DNA of 64,000 nucleotides from Mucilaginibacter hurinus (GCF_003324525.1 NZ_QGDC01000009.1:114668-178667), one strand, 5' to 3'; numbered from the stretch's first letter, positions 24,836 through 33,507 are shown. Notes: generated by a model from the sequence alone, not told the origin. Made by a program: numbers and translations.

Positions 24836-25966
24836 ATGAAGATCCAACTAATTGATATTGAGAAAAGAATAATCCTGAAGGATAACAACGGTTACGGTAT
24901 CGTTAACTACGACGTTGATAACGCGTATCCTCAGCGCATAAAGGCGATGATCAGGGCGTCTGGTACTGCCAGCCAGTGTTCGGGTACTTATTCGCGCTTT
25001 ATCGAAGGCGAAGGCTTTAAGGATAAGTCTTTTTATAAGGCGCTGGTTAACGGCCGCGGTGTTACCATGGATAAGCTGTTGCGCAGCTGGGCTATAGACT
25101 ATGCTGAATTGCGCGGGTTTGCAGTGCACATAAACTATAACGCGCTGTACCAGCCGGCCGGCTTTAACATTCTTCCTTTTGAAAATTGCCGTCTGCCTAA
25201 TGAATCTAACGATAAACAGCATAACCGCATAGCAGTGTACCCGGACTGGGCGAAGCTAAAGAAAAGGAGTATCAACGAAAAAGATATTGCCTGGATAGAC
25301 CGCTACAATCCGGACCCGGAGATGATTGAGGCACAGATAAGGGCGGCCGGTGGTTGGCAAAACTACAAAGGACAGGTATTCTGGTACTCTGCCGACGGCT
25401 ATGATGAATATCCCCTGGCTCCGGCCGACCCGGTACTGGAAGATATTGATACCGATGCGCAGATTAAAACTTTTCGCAATAATTCGGTACGCAGCGGTTT
25501 CTTAGATCATATGCTGTTTATTCAAAAAGGAAAATTTGAAAGCGAAAGTGAGCGGGGTGACTTTAAGAAAGACCTAAAAGAATTTCAGGGGGCTAAAAAG
25601 TCTACGCAGATATTTTTGGTAGAGGTTGAAAGCGACGATGAAATACCCGAACTAAAGCCATTGCAAAGCACCGACCCGGATAAAAAATTTGAGCTTACAA
25701 ACCGAACCACCAAGGATGCCATCATAGAAAACTATGGTATACCGCCGGTATTGCTAAACGCCCTCGTGCCCGGAAAGCTTGGCACAGCAACCGAGATTGA
25801 GGACGCTGTAAAGTTCTACAACAAAAAAACCAGTCGCGAACGCATCCTGATGGAAGAAACAGCCCTGCAGCTGTGCCAAAATTTTAACCCGGTGATAGCC
25901 CCGGCCGGTGGGGATTATTCGATAACAGAATTTACATTTTCAAATGGAAGCGCTAATAACAATTAA
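24836..25966 (+). CDS. Portal protein
   Basis: A 376-residue protein with portal-like features: an N-terminal part with ASGTASQCSGTYSRFIEG, a central wing (FYKALVNGRGVTMDKLLRSWAIDYAELRGFAVHI), a helical region with SGFLDHMLFIQKGKFESESERGDFKKDLKEF and IIENYGIPPVLLN near the C terminus, which resembles the E-x-x-x-Y-G-I-P motif in HK97-type portals. It forms the dodecameric entry ring at one capsid vertex and binds terminase. Here it lies after the capsid gene rather than before it. The next gene overlaps by 23 nt. Confidence 0.85.
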   Translation: MKIQLIDIEKRIILKDNNGYGIVNYDVDNAYPQRIKAMIRASGTASQCSGTYSRFIEGEGFKDKSFYKALVNGRGVTMDKLLRSWAIDYAELRGFAVHINYNALYQPAGFNILPFENCRLPNESNDKQHNRIAVYPDWAKLKKRSINEKDIAWIDRYNPDPEMIEAQIRAAGGWQNYKGQVFWYSADGYDEYPLAPADPVLEDIDTDAQIKTFRNNSVRSGFLDHMLFIQKGKFESESERGDFKKDLKEFQGAKKSTQIFLVEVESDDEIPELKPLQSTDPDKKFELTNRTTKDAIIENYGIPPVLLNALVPGKLGTATEIEDAVKFYNKKTSRERILMEETALQLCQNFNPVIAPAGGDYSITEFTFSNGSANNN

Positions 25967-26495
25967 TGATATAAAGGCTATCAGGCAGATAGCACAGGCT
26001 ATAAATAATCCCGCCCGTATTGAGCCGCTTATACAAGAAGCACAGCAATCGGAAGTTAAGCGGCTGTTGGGTCCCGAGTTGTTGTATGATCTGCTCAAAA
26101 ACTCGGGAGATGCAAAATACCAGGACCTCCTTAATGGCAAACAATACACCAACAAGCGCGGTCACGATGTACGATTAGAGGGGCTGAAGGTTGTAATAGC
26201 ATATTTTACGTATGCCCGCTTTATATTGAGCGATAACCTAAAGCACACAGATGCGGGCTTCGTTGTAAAGCAAACCCAGTTTTCTGAAGCAGCCAGTCAG
26301 CAACATATAATGGCGAAATACCAGGATGCCCGTTCAATGGCGCTAGCCTACTGGGCCGACTGCGAAGAGTTTTTAAATGATAAAAAAATTAATTACCCCC
26401 TGTGGACTTATTGCGGTAATAAAAGCGGCGACGTCACATCGTCCGCTAAAATAAGCGCGGTAAGCAACAGGAACAACGATTGGAGGAATAAATAA
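25944..26495 (+). CDS. Head-tail connector-like protein
   Basis: A 183-residue mainly helical protein whose start overlaps the portal gene by 23 nt. The N-terminal pattern (LITINDIKAIRQIAQAINNPARIEPLIQEAQQSEVKRLLGPELLYDLL) resembles a family of Bacteroidetes phage connector proteins of the DUF6712 kind (from memory), in which the helices pack below the portal. The C terminus is Trp- and Tyr-rich. Adaptor or connector function fits position and size. Confidence 0.65.
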   Translation: MEALITINDIKAIRQIAQAINNPARIEPLIQEAQQSEVKRLLGPELLYDLLKNSGDAKYQDLLNGKQYTNKRGHDVRLEGLKVVIAYFTYARFILSDNLKHTDAGFVVKQTQFSEAASQQHIMAKYQDARSMALAYWADCEEFLNDKKINYPLWTYCGNKSGDVTSSAKISAVSNRNNDWRNK

Positions 26496-28478
26496 ATGGA
26501 GTTTAATCAACTGCCGATTAATGGGACGGATATCAACAGTGTGCCTGAGGGAGATGGGGTAGGAGCCAACACGAAGTTTTTCGGTTTAAATGCTGATGGC
26601 GAGTTAAGAAGTTTTAAGGCAGAAAAACTTAGAGGTGAAAATCTCGGCTTGGCCGGAACCGACATAATGCCTCCTGACGCACCGTTAGCTAACCAGTATT
26701 ATGAACTTTCCGGTGCTGGTACTTACACCAACCTTCTTGATGAAAACGGCGATCCCTTAGTAGTAGCTGCAACTGGCGAAGGTGAGGCGATATTATATGC
26801 AAGGGCTTATTATACGGGTGAGTATTGGTTGTTAGACGAGAAACGCTTTGCTTACGAGCCGGCCGATTTAGCTGGCGTGATTCAAGATAGCGACCTTGGT
26901 TACACAGTTGATAATACAAAAATCAAAACAGTGCTAGCTAAGCCTATTGAGGCAAGCTCAATGTCAGCGGGCAATGTCGTGCCTGACCCCACAACACCGC
27001 AATCAGCTGTTAACCTTGCTTCCTTAATAAGTAGGGTTGTTGAGATGGTGGCCAATACATTTAAGAATAACGAAGTATTGCCATCCGGAATAGACAGGGT
27101 GGAAAGGGATGCTGCGGGTAGGGTTATCATAGCTGTTCATAGCGACGGTACAACAGAGTTTCTAGAGGTTGTCGCTAAGGAGGCTGTTAGTATAGCGGCG
27201 TCGAAAATCATACCTGACCCGTTGTTTGACTTTTCGGAGCGCGACGCTAACGGCAATGTTGGATATGCGATATTGAACGGGAAGGTAGTAGGCGATTCGG
27301 AGTATTTGAAGTGGTCCGCTTTGAACATACCTTCTTTATTCTTGCACTTCATTGGTTATGGACAGAGCCTTATTTTAGGCGGCAGTAATGTAGCGATTAC
27401 TATAGCACAAATTTCAGCTAATATATTACGGTTTATCGGAGGTGTAAGGCCAAACGATGGTGGTGGCACTTCGGAGTTGCGTTATGGTTCACTAGTGCCA
27501 TTGGTTGAGACTACAAGCGGTGATGGATATGGCGAAACTCCTTGCGCCGGGTTTGCCTCTCACTTATTCAAGTCTTTGAAGAAACTTACCGGTTCAACTG
27601 TCGAAAGCCAAAACATTAAATTATTGTGTAGTGCCAGCGGTGCTGGTGGTCGTACAATACTGCAACTGCAAAAAGGCTCTCTTTACTACAATGACATGAT
27701 TGCCAGTGTGACGGCCGCAAAAGCGTTGGCTGCAACTGATAACCGTGTATACAATGTTCCGTTTATGGCATGGGTCCAGGGAGAGCAGGATTTAACGGAC
27801 GGTACGACAATAGGTGACTACAAGGCCCGGTTTAATCAATTGTATACGGATATCAACACAGATATAAAAGCTATCACCGGCCAAGCGAATGACATTCAAA
27901 TTGTGATGTACCAGGTTGCAACTAAAGGTAAGAATAATGGCGTGCCTTCAATCGGTACAGCTCATGCTGAAATATGCCGCGAAAACCCTAACTGCCATTT
28001 AGCTGTGAACGCTACTATAATGGCTTTTGTGGATAGTTCGCATTTAACCGCTATATCATCGAAGCTGCTGCTCGGTTCGTACCTGTCAATGGTTGCACGT
28101 AAGGTTGTTATCGAAGGTAAAGAATGGATGCCGCTTGATGTCGAAAGCATACATTACGCGGGTACCGCAATTGAACTTAAATATTATGTGCCACATGGCC
28201 CGATGGTGTTCGATACCGACACTTACGCGCCCGTTACTAATTATGGGTTTTCGCTACGTAGTGGCGGCAGCACCGTAACAATATCCTCGGTAACTATACT
28301 GGCAGGGAACATTGTTAGAATTATAGTTGCTGTTCCGGTAACAGCAGGCATGGTCTTATCATATGCGCTCAATATGGGTAACTTGCGGGACAGCATGGGG
28401 GATATAGAAATAGTAGAAGACGGGTTTATCCAAATTCCGCTTCACAACTGGGCTTTAACATTTCAAAAAACTTTATAA
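26496..28478 (+). CDS. Tail protein with SGNH/sialate-esterase-like domain
   Basis: A 660-residue protein. The N-terminal 270 residues are of the tail-spike type. From about 280 an SGNH-hydrolase domain begins: nucleophile S291 in GYGQSLILG, the WVQGEQD motif characteristic of sialate O-acetylesterase-like enzymes, and D513/H516 in DSSHLT. The C-terminal 120 residues are strand-rich. It probably removes acetyl groups from surface polysaccharide during adsorption. A GGAGG site precedes the start. Such tail esterases set host range, so the C-terminal part may be variable between relatives. Confidence 0.8.
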   Translation: MEFNQLPINGTDINSVPEGDGVGANTKFFGLNADGELRSFKAEKLRGENLGLAGTDIMPPDAPLANQYYELSGAGTYTNLLDENGDPLVVAATGEGEAILYARAYYTGEYWLLDEKRFAYEPADLAGVIQDSDLGYTVDNTKIKTVLAKPIEASSMSAGNVVPDPTTPQSAVNLASLISRVVEMVANTFKNNEVLPSGIDRVERDAAGRVIIAVHSDGTTEFLEVVAKEAVSIAASKIIPDPLFDFSERDANGNVGYAILNGKVVGDSEYLKWSALNIPSLFLHFIGYGQSLILGGSNVAITIAQISANILRFIGGVRPNDGGGTSELRYGSLVPLVETTSGDGYGETPCAGFASHLFKSLKKLTGSTVESQNIKLLCSASGAGGRTILQLQKGSLYYNDMIASVTAAKALAATDNRVYNVPFMAWVQGEQDLTDGTTIGDYKARFNQLYTDINTDIKAITGQANDIQIVMYQVATKGKNNGVPSIGTAHAEICRENPNCHLAVNATIMAFVDSSHLTAISSKLLLGSYLSMVARKVVIEGKEWMPLDVESIHYAGTAIELKYYVPHGPMVFDTDTYAPVTNYGFSLRSGGSTVTISSVTILAGNIVRIIVAVPVTAGMVLSYALNMGNLRDSMGDIEIVEDGFIQIPLHNWALTFQKTL

Positions 28479-28480
28479 AA

Positions 28481-29296
28481 ATGCAAACAGGAATAGCAAT
28501 TATTAACGAACACGCTGATTACAGCACGCGTAATTTGATGACCATTGAAACGCTTGACCAATATTTTTCACTTAGTGGTATAACTGACCCGATAATAGTC
28601 GAGGCAGTTAAAGGCTTGTTTTATGGCCTCCAAACCGATGGTCTATGGAGCAAAGCCTACGCTGTGTATCCTCTTGCAGGTGCAACAGCTACCTCTCAAC
28701 GTTACAGCATAAAGGATACGGCTGACAATGTAATAACTTGGGTAAATGACGCCCCTGGAGCTCATACAGTACTAGGATATACGGCTAGTGTAGCTCCGCG
28801 TTACGGCGAGTACGTTTTCCCATTTTCGGGAGCGCCTAATATTAGCCTAGGGGTATACAATAGCACTAACGCGCAAACGTCCGGACATCAAGCGATGGCT
28901 AAACTTGCTCCTGATAATGATAACCGTATTTACATCGGTCGATATATCTCATCGGTAACGCAGGTAAATATGGGCAGAAGCACTACAAATCCAATTGGCC
29001 CAGGTTCGTCATATACAGAAGCAAAAAAAGGTTTCTTATGCGGCCAACGCATTAATAATGCCGTAACTCTTTATGACGAAGGTGTCCAGATAGCATCCGG
29101 CACCGACACAAATAACTTCGTGGCTGGGACACGCGGGTATTTAGGGATTTCTGATCCCCAGAATGGAACGAGCGCTAACAGATGGGCTTTCAATGAGCCG
29201 ATAGGCTTTAATTGGGTTGGCAGCGGCCTTACACCTCATGAACATGCTTTATTAAATGCGCGTGTAGTTGCTTATTGTACAGCAGTAGGGAGGTAG
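28481..29296 (+). CDS. Putative tail fibre or receptor-binding protein
   Basis: A 271-residue, glycine- and aromatic-rich protein starting 2 nt after the esterase gene. The pattern of strands with SQRYSIKDTADNVITWVND, EYVFPFSGAPNISLGVYNS and RGYLGISDPQNGTSANRW is reminiscent of a jelly-roll (LamG-like) fold, often used for receptor binding. No motif identifies the ligand. The place between an adsorption enzyme and the lysis cassette supports a tail-associated role. Confidence 0.55.
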   Translation: MQTGIAIINEHADYSTRNLMTIETLDQYFSLSGITDPIIVEAVKGLFYGLQTDGLWSKAYAVYPLAGATATSQRYSIKDTADNVITWVNDAPGAHTVLGYTASVAPRYGEYVFPFSGAPNISLGVYNSTNAQTSGHQAMAKLAPDNDNRIYIGRYISSVTQVNMGRSTTNPIGPGSSYTEAKKGFLCGQRINNAVTLYDEGVQIASGTDTNNFVAGTRGYLGISDPQNGTSANRWAFNEPIGFNWVGSGLTPHEHALLNARVVAYCTAVGR

Positions 29297-29297
29297 C

Positions 29298-29717
29298 ATG
29301 TATCAATTTGGACAAGCCAGCAAATCAGTATTAATTGGCGTACACCCTAATTTGATGCGTGTGATCAAAGAGGCGATTAAAACATCGCCTTTCGACTTCA
29401 CGATTGTAGAGGGAGTGCGCACAACAGCCCGGCAACAGCAGCTTTACGCGCAAGGGCGGGCAACCAAAGGCCCGATTGTTACTTACGCAGACGGTGTACG
29501 AAAAAAGTCAAACCATCAGCCAAAAGCTGATGGTTATGGCTACGCCATCGATTTTGTGCCGTTTATAAACGGCCGGACTGACTGGAATGCTGATGCTGAA
29601 TTTACTCTGATTGCCCGGCATATACAAAAAGTGGGTAGTGATTTGGGCATAAGAATCACATGGGGCGGCGACTGGAAACGCCCGGTCGATAAGCCGCACA
29701 TCGAGCTGGCAAAATAA
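29298..29717 (+). CDS. Endolysin, M15 peptidase family
   Basis: A 139-residue protein consisting of one M15 (VanY/endolysin-type) peptidase domain. Visible motifs: VRTTARQQQLYAQG near the front, SNHQPKADGYGYAIDF with zinc ligands H and D, and DKPHIEL with the third ligand near the end. It cleaves stem-peptide bonds of peptidoglycan at lysis. There is no signal peptide, so it needs a holin to reach the wall. A GGGAGG site lies just before the ATG, and the gene heads the lysis cassette. Confidence 0.9.
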   Translation: MYQFGQASKSVLIGVHPNLMRVIKEAIKTSPFDFTIVEGVRTTARQQQLYAQGRATKGPIVTYADGVRKKSNHQPKADGYGYAIDFVPFINGRTDWNADAEFTLIARHIQKVGSDLGIRITWGGDWKRPVDKPHIELAK

Positions 29718-29730
29718 AATAAATTAAACC

Positions 29731-30075
29731 ATGACGGATATACAGAAAAGCGGGTTGGTAAAAGTATTTGCCGATCTGGTAGGCTTGTTTGATAGCAAAT
29801 TACGAGCCTCGGTTACTGTGGCTTTGATAGCCGCTGTTGTATACCTGTTTATGGAGAACAAGGAGCTGAATAGGTCACGCATTGATGATACCAAATACTG
29901 GCAGGAGCGTGAGGCCAAACTCTATCAACGAATAATCAACCGGTATGACCCGCGGTTCAACGAGATAAAAGTGGTAACTGATAGTACAAAAGCTAAAGTT
30001 GACAGTACCACAGCGCGTATAGAACCGGTATTAAATAAGGTTACAGAAACCATCAACAAATTAAAAAGCAAATAA
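29731..30075 (+). CDS. Holin-like or spanin-like membrane protein
   Basis: A 114-residue protein with one membrane helix (about 25-42, ASVTVALIAAVVYLFM) and a long charged coiled-coil part with repeated DSTKAKVDSTTARIEP-like segments. It lies 13 nt after the endolysin. One-helix holins exist, but the coiled coil could also be the periplasmic part of an inner-membrane spanin. The short N terminus is predicted cytoplasmic. Confidence 0.6.
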   Translation: MTDIQKSGLVKVFADLVGLFDSKLRASVTVALIAAVVYLFMENKELNRSRIDDTKYWQEREAKLYQRIINRYDPRFNEIKVVTDSTKAKVDSTTARIEPVLNKVTETINKLKSK

Positions 30076-30076
30076 G

Positions 30077-30256
30077 ATGAAAGGTATATTGCTAACAATT
30101 GTGCTGTTAATAACATTTATTTCGGCACAGCCTACCAGAAGTCTATACAGCGGCGGCAATCGTCGGGGTATCGGGATAGACACAAGCTTGCTAAGGCAAG
30201 AATTAAAATTGCGCCAACTGGACAGCGCCGTAACCAGGTTAAAACTTTACCGATGA
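30077..30256 (+). CDS. Small exported protein of the lysis cassette
   Basis: A 59-residue product from ATG 30077, 1 nt after the previous stop. It has a signal peptide (MKGILLTIVLLITFISAQ) and a basic helical mature part ending LDSAVTRLKLYR. Its stop overlaps the next ATG as ATGA, so the two are coupled. No family is recognised. It could be a periplasmic partner of the spanin-like protein that follows, or have its helix uncleaved. Confidence 0.6.
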   Translation: MKGILLTIVLLITFISAQPTRSLYSGGNRRGIGIDTSLLRQELKLRQLDSAVTRLKLYR

Positions 30257-30894
30257 AAAGTGTAACATTGGTCATCGCGGTTTTGCTAATAGTTAGCAGC
30301 TGCGGTATGTTCAAAAAAACTACCTTGAAAAAAGCGTCCACGTTACAAAATAGCGAAAGTAAAAGAGAGTATGGGCGCGACAGTAGCCTTGTCTTACACG
30401 ATCGGTCAGTATATTCTTCGGACAGACAACAAGTTGACCGGTCGAGAATTACCACTATGGAAAAAGTGGAAGAGCCTGTAAATGTACGGGGCTTTGAAAC
30501 GAGGTTGTCTGTGCCGCTGGATCTGGGCACCCTTTACCGTGGTATAACCGTAGTAAAAGATAATAATATTGAGGTATCGCATCTGCTTGACAGCGCATCA
30601 AATACCTTGCAAACTAATATCAGTGTTAAGGATAAGCAAATACTGGCACCTATACATAAGCAAACAATTGAAGAGAGGGATGTAACCAGTGTGAACAACA
30701 ATGAGGATAGAAAAAATATCGGCAAAAAGTTGGCTGTAAACGTCAGGGAAAAAGAAGCTTCGGAAGCCAAAATTCAAGCAAAATACAGTGAACAGGCGAA
30801 AGAGCCGGCTAAAATGGGCGTTTGGTTAGGTGCAGTCGCCATAGTTTTGGTAACAGTTTTTGGATGGCTGTTATTAAGGAAGCCGGGTTTATAA
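30253..30894 (+). CDS. Spanin-like lipoprotein with C-terminal membrane helix
   Basis: A 213-residue protein with a lipoprotein signal at the N terminus (VSSC, lipid at about C17) and a membrane helix near the C terminus (about 188-207, VWLGAVAIVLVTVFGWLLL). The middle is charged and helical (KKLAVNVREKEASEAKIQAKYSEQ). This topology, outer membrane at one end and inner membrane at the other, is that of unimolecular spanins such as T1 gp11, which fuse the two membranes as the last lysis step. The position in the lysis cassette agrees. It is longer than T1 gp11. Confidence 0.7.
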   Translation: MKSVTLVIAVLLIVSSCGMFKKTTLKKASTLQNSESKREYGRDSSLVLHDRSVYSSDRQQVDRSRITTMEKVEEPVNVRGFETRLSVPLDLGTLYRGITVVKDNNIEVSHLLDSASNTLQTNISVKDKQILAPIHKQTIEERDVTSVNNNEDRKNIGKKLAVNVREKEASEAKIQAKYSEQAKEPAKMGVWLGAVAIVLVTVFGWLLLRKPGL

Positions 30895-31117
30895 TCCAGG
30901 CAGGGTTAAAGTTAAAAGGGGCTGTTTGGCGTTTAATCTTACCTGTTCTTGATGCTATTCAGGCAAGAAGTGTGTTTTCGTTAGTTGAGCAGCGAATGTT
31001 GACGGCGATGTTATAGACAACAGAAAATTACAATGCTAGGGATAGACGCCAACACAGCGTCTCCTAAAATAATTTTATAGTAGTAAAACCAAATGACCCG
31101 GGCTTGCTTTATAGATT
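30895..31117. other. Right prophage boundary region, no gene
   Basis: No convincing gene is seen between the last lysis gene and the DUF808 gene. A weak hairpin AGACGC-7 nt-GCGTCT is at 31044-31062 and could end the phage transcript. No direct repeat shared with bases 1-81 was found by eye, so the attachment site is unresolved. Confidence 0.5.
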
Positions 31118-32014
31118 ATGGCATCTGGTTTTTTTGCAGTTCTTGATGATATTACGGCATTAATGGACGATGTAGCAGTGGCTACAAAGTTGGCAACACG
31201 TAAAACGGCGGGTATACTGGGGGACGACCTGGCTGTAAATGCTGAGAAAGCCACCGGGTTTATGGCCGCGCGTGAACTGCCGGTGTTGTGGGCTATAACA
31301 AAGGGATCATTCGTAAATAAGATTATTATAGTTCCGGTTGCTTTGTTGCTCAATGCGTTTTTACCGGCAGCTGTAACGGGCATTTTGTTGCTGGGTGGTA
31401 TATACCTTGCCTACGAAGGTGCCGAAAAAATAGTCCATTACCTGTTTCATCGTTCAAAAAGTGGCCATGAGGTAATTAAGGAAGCGGTAGTGGATGACCC
31501 CAATGCCGAAAAAACAAAGATCCGGTCGGCAATTACAACTGATTTTATTCTATCCGTTGAGATTGTTATTATTGCCTTAGGCAGCGTTGCCGATAAAAGC
31601 ACAGCCACGCAGATACTCACCGTGTCTGCTGTAGCCGTACTGGCTACCGTTGGCGTGTATGGCATTGTGGCTCTGCTGGTAAGGATGGACGATGCCGGAT
31701 TGCATTTGATAAAACGCTCGGGCGAGAAGGGGTTTGCCACAGCTTTGGGCAAGGTACTGGTAAAGGCGTTGCCGATAGTGATCCGCATACTGGCCGTTGT
31801 AGGTACAATAGCGCTTATCCTGGTTTCGGGCGGCATTTTTGCGCATAGTATCAATTTTTTACACCATCTTTTTCCGTCCGTGCCGGCAATTGTAAAAGAA
31901 TTTGCTTTCGGCTTAATAGCGGGACTTGTGGCAGTTGGTGTAATGGAAATTGGTCGGGCCATAATCAAGCCGAAAAAAGGCACGGTTGATAGTACCCACA
32001 ATCATACGTCGTAG
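31118..32014 (+). CDS. DUF808 family (YedI-like) membrane protein
   Basis: A 298-residue polytopic inner-membrane protein. The front MASGFFAVLDDITALMDDVAVATKLATRKTAGILGDDLAVNAEKATGF is the hallmark of the DUF808/YedI family, and about five to six membrane helices follow. Family function is unknown. The gene looks chromosomal and marks the flank of the prophage. The C terminus is hydrophilic. Confidence 0.93.
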   Translation: MASGFFAVLDDITALMDDVAVATKLATRKTAGILGDDLAVNAEKATGFMAARELPVLWAITKGSFVNKIIIVPVALLLNAFLPAAVTGILLLGGIYLAYEGAEKIVHYLFHRSKSGHEVIKEAVVDDPNAEKTKIRSAITTDFILSVEIVIIALGSVADKSTATQILTVSAVAVLATVGVYGIVALLVRMDDAGLHLIKRSGEKGFATALGKVLVKALPIVIRILAVVGTIALILVSGGIFAHSINFLHHLFPSVPAIVKEFAFGLIAGLVAVGVMEIGRAIIKPKKGTVDSTHNHTS

Positions 32015-32074
32015 TCAGCTTTAAAAAATGTTACATCCGTCCGGCTTAATCGCACAATTTGTCAAAATCAGCAT

Positions 32075-33094
32075 TTACCGCCAGCCCAATCCCGGCGCAA
32101 CGTGCTCTAAAATAGCTGATAGCGCGTGCACATTGTAGTCAACACCTAAGGTATTAGGTATAGTTAACAGCACGGTGTCGGCTTCTTGCAGGGCTTCGTC
32201 CTCGGCCAGTTGTTTTATTAGCTGGTCGGGTTCGGCGGCGTAGCTTCGGCCAAAAACCGCAACTTTGTCGGCCTCTATGTAACCAAAGCTGTCTGATGAT
32301 TTTGATTGACCGAAATAAGCCCTGTCCTGGTCATTCACCAATGCAAAAATAGACCGGCTAACCGAAACCCGGGGTTCCCGCTGATGCCCGGCTTGTTTCC
32401 ACGCTTCTTTGTACAACCTTATCTGTTCGGCCTGTTGAATGTGAAACGGCTTGCCGCTTTCATCAAACTTAAGGGTTGAGCTTTGCAGGTGCATAGCATT
32501 TTCGGCGGCCCAAACTGCCGTGGCGTTAGATGCCGCACCCCACCATATCCTTTCGCGCAAGCCCTCTGAGTGTGGCTCCAAACGTAGCAGCCCCGGTGGG
32601 TTTGGAAACATAGGGTAGGGGTTGGGTTCCGCAAATCCTTCGCCATCCAGCCTTCGTAAAAATTCCAGCGCCTTGCGCCTGCCCATCTCCGCGTCGGTTT
32701 CGCCGCTTGCTGGTTCGTAACCAAAGTAGCGCCAGCCGTCAATCACTTGTTCGGGCGAACCCCGGCTAATGCCCAATTGTAAGCGTCCGCCCGAAATAAG
32801 GTCGGCCGCGCCGGCATCTTCAACCATGTATAACGGGTTTTCGTAACGCATGTCAATCACCCCGGTGCCAATTTCTATTTTACTCGTTTTGGCGCCAATG
32901 GCCGACAATAAGGGAAAAGGCGAAGCCAGTTGCGCCGCAAAATGGTGGACACGAAAATATGCGCCGTCAATGCCTAGTTCTTCGGCAGCCACGGACAGGT
33001 CAATAGATTGCAGCAGGGTATCTGCTGCGGTACGTGTTTTATATGCAGGATGATCAGACCAATGTCCGAACGATAAAAAGCCTATCTTCTTCAT
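32075..33094 (-). CDS. LLM-class flavin-dependent oxidoreductase
   Basis: A 339-residue luciferase-like monooxygenase family protein with a TIM-barrel fold. Typical blocks are GFLSFGHWSDH at the front, DGAYFRVHHFA, IEIGTGVIDMRYENPLYMVEDAGAADLISGGRLQLGISRGSPEQVI in the middle and a late VLLTIPN segment. Such enzymes use FMNH2 or reduced F420 and oxygen; the substrate cannot be told. The gene is convergent with the DUF808 gene and 60 bp away. Confidence 0.88.
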   Translation of the reverse strand: MKKIGFLSFGHWSDHPAYKTRTAADTLLQSIDLSVAAEELGIDGAYFRVHHFAAQLASPFPLLSAIGAKTSKIEIGTGVIDMRYENPLYMVEDAGAADLISGGRLQLGISRGSPEQVIDGWRYFGYEPASGETDAEMGRRKALEFLRRLDGEGFAEPNPYPMFPNPPGLLRLEPHSEGLRERIWWGAASNATAVWAAENAMHLQSSTLKFDESGKPFHIQQAEQIRLYKEAWKQAGHQREPRVSVSRSIFALVNDQDRAYFGQSKSSDSFGYIEADKVAVFGRSYAAEPDQLIKQLAEDEALQEADTVLLTIPNTLGVDYNVHALSAILEHVAPGLGWR

Positions 33095-33315
33095 AAATGA
33101 TGTGTATGAAATAGTTGCTGTAAAGATAGTGATAGGTGATATACTAACATATTACAAACCATTAAGCCATGGTGATATGTCTTTAAAACGACAAAACTTC
33201 CTCCCGATCCCTAAGCATAGAAACGGCGCCGCTGTATTTTAAAATCATCACAAGAAGCTACAAAGACGGCAGAGTAATGTAACTGAGAAAAGGTTAGCCA
33301 AGCGTGCATAGTGGG

Positions 33316-33507
33316 TCAACGACCGTTTTTACTTACCGCGTTTTTTATCAATATAAAAACAGAGGCGGCAAACACAATAAGATAAATAACAGCGAGAGCT
33401 GGTTTTTCAAACCTGAAAGTTTCAACGTCAAATTGCCTCCACAATGATACACCTAAAATGATGGCAACCACAATTAGTGTAAATGATAATGCGTTCTTCT
33501 TTTCCAT
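33316..33507 (-). CDS. Small two-helix membrane protein
   Basis: A 63-residue protein with helices at about 9-24 and 37-55 separated by FDVETFRFEKP. It has no recognised family. It lies alone in a spacer between convergent/divergent genes, followed upstream by a CCACGC-TTA-GCGTGG hairpin. Hydrophobic pattern and clean start support it as real. Confidence 0.5.
   Translation of the reverse strand: MEKKNALSFTLIVVAIILGVSLWRQFDVETFRFEKPALAVIYLIVFAASVFILIKNAVSKNGR

Larger units (their letters stand above)
82..30894. mobile_element. Prophage, siphovirus-type, nearly complete
   Basis: The block holds an S24-type repressor, divergent early genes, a replication-type protein, terminase small and large subunits, tail proteins, tape measure, ClpP-type head protease, capsid, portal, connector, M15 endolysin and a lysis cassette, almost all rightward after 1.37 kb. 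The long tape measure and the absence of contractile-sheath genes suggest a siphovirus. The right end lies between 30,895 and 31,117, before a DUF808 gene that looks chromosomal. The left end is unresolved: bases 1-65 match a repeat family that is mostly chromosomal here, but no integrase is seen and no att repeat was found by eye. Confidence 0.93.

Noticed and set aside
30822..31016. 64-residue open frame at the prophage right end
   Set aside because: It overlaps the spanin-like gene in another frame and has no credible start or coding character.
31118..32014. DUF808 membrane protein as a phage gene
   Set aside because: It belongs to a family common in bacterial chromosomes, with a gap and weak hairpin before it and no phage gene beyond.
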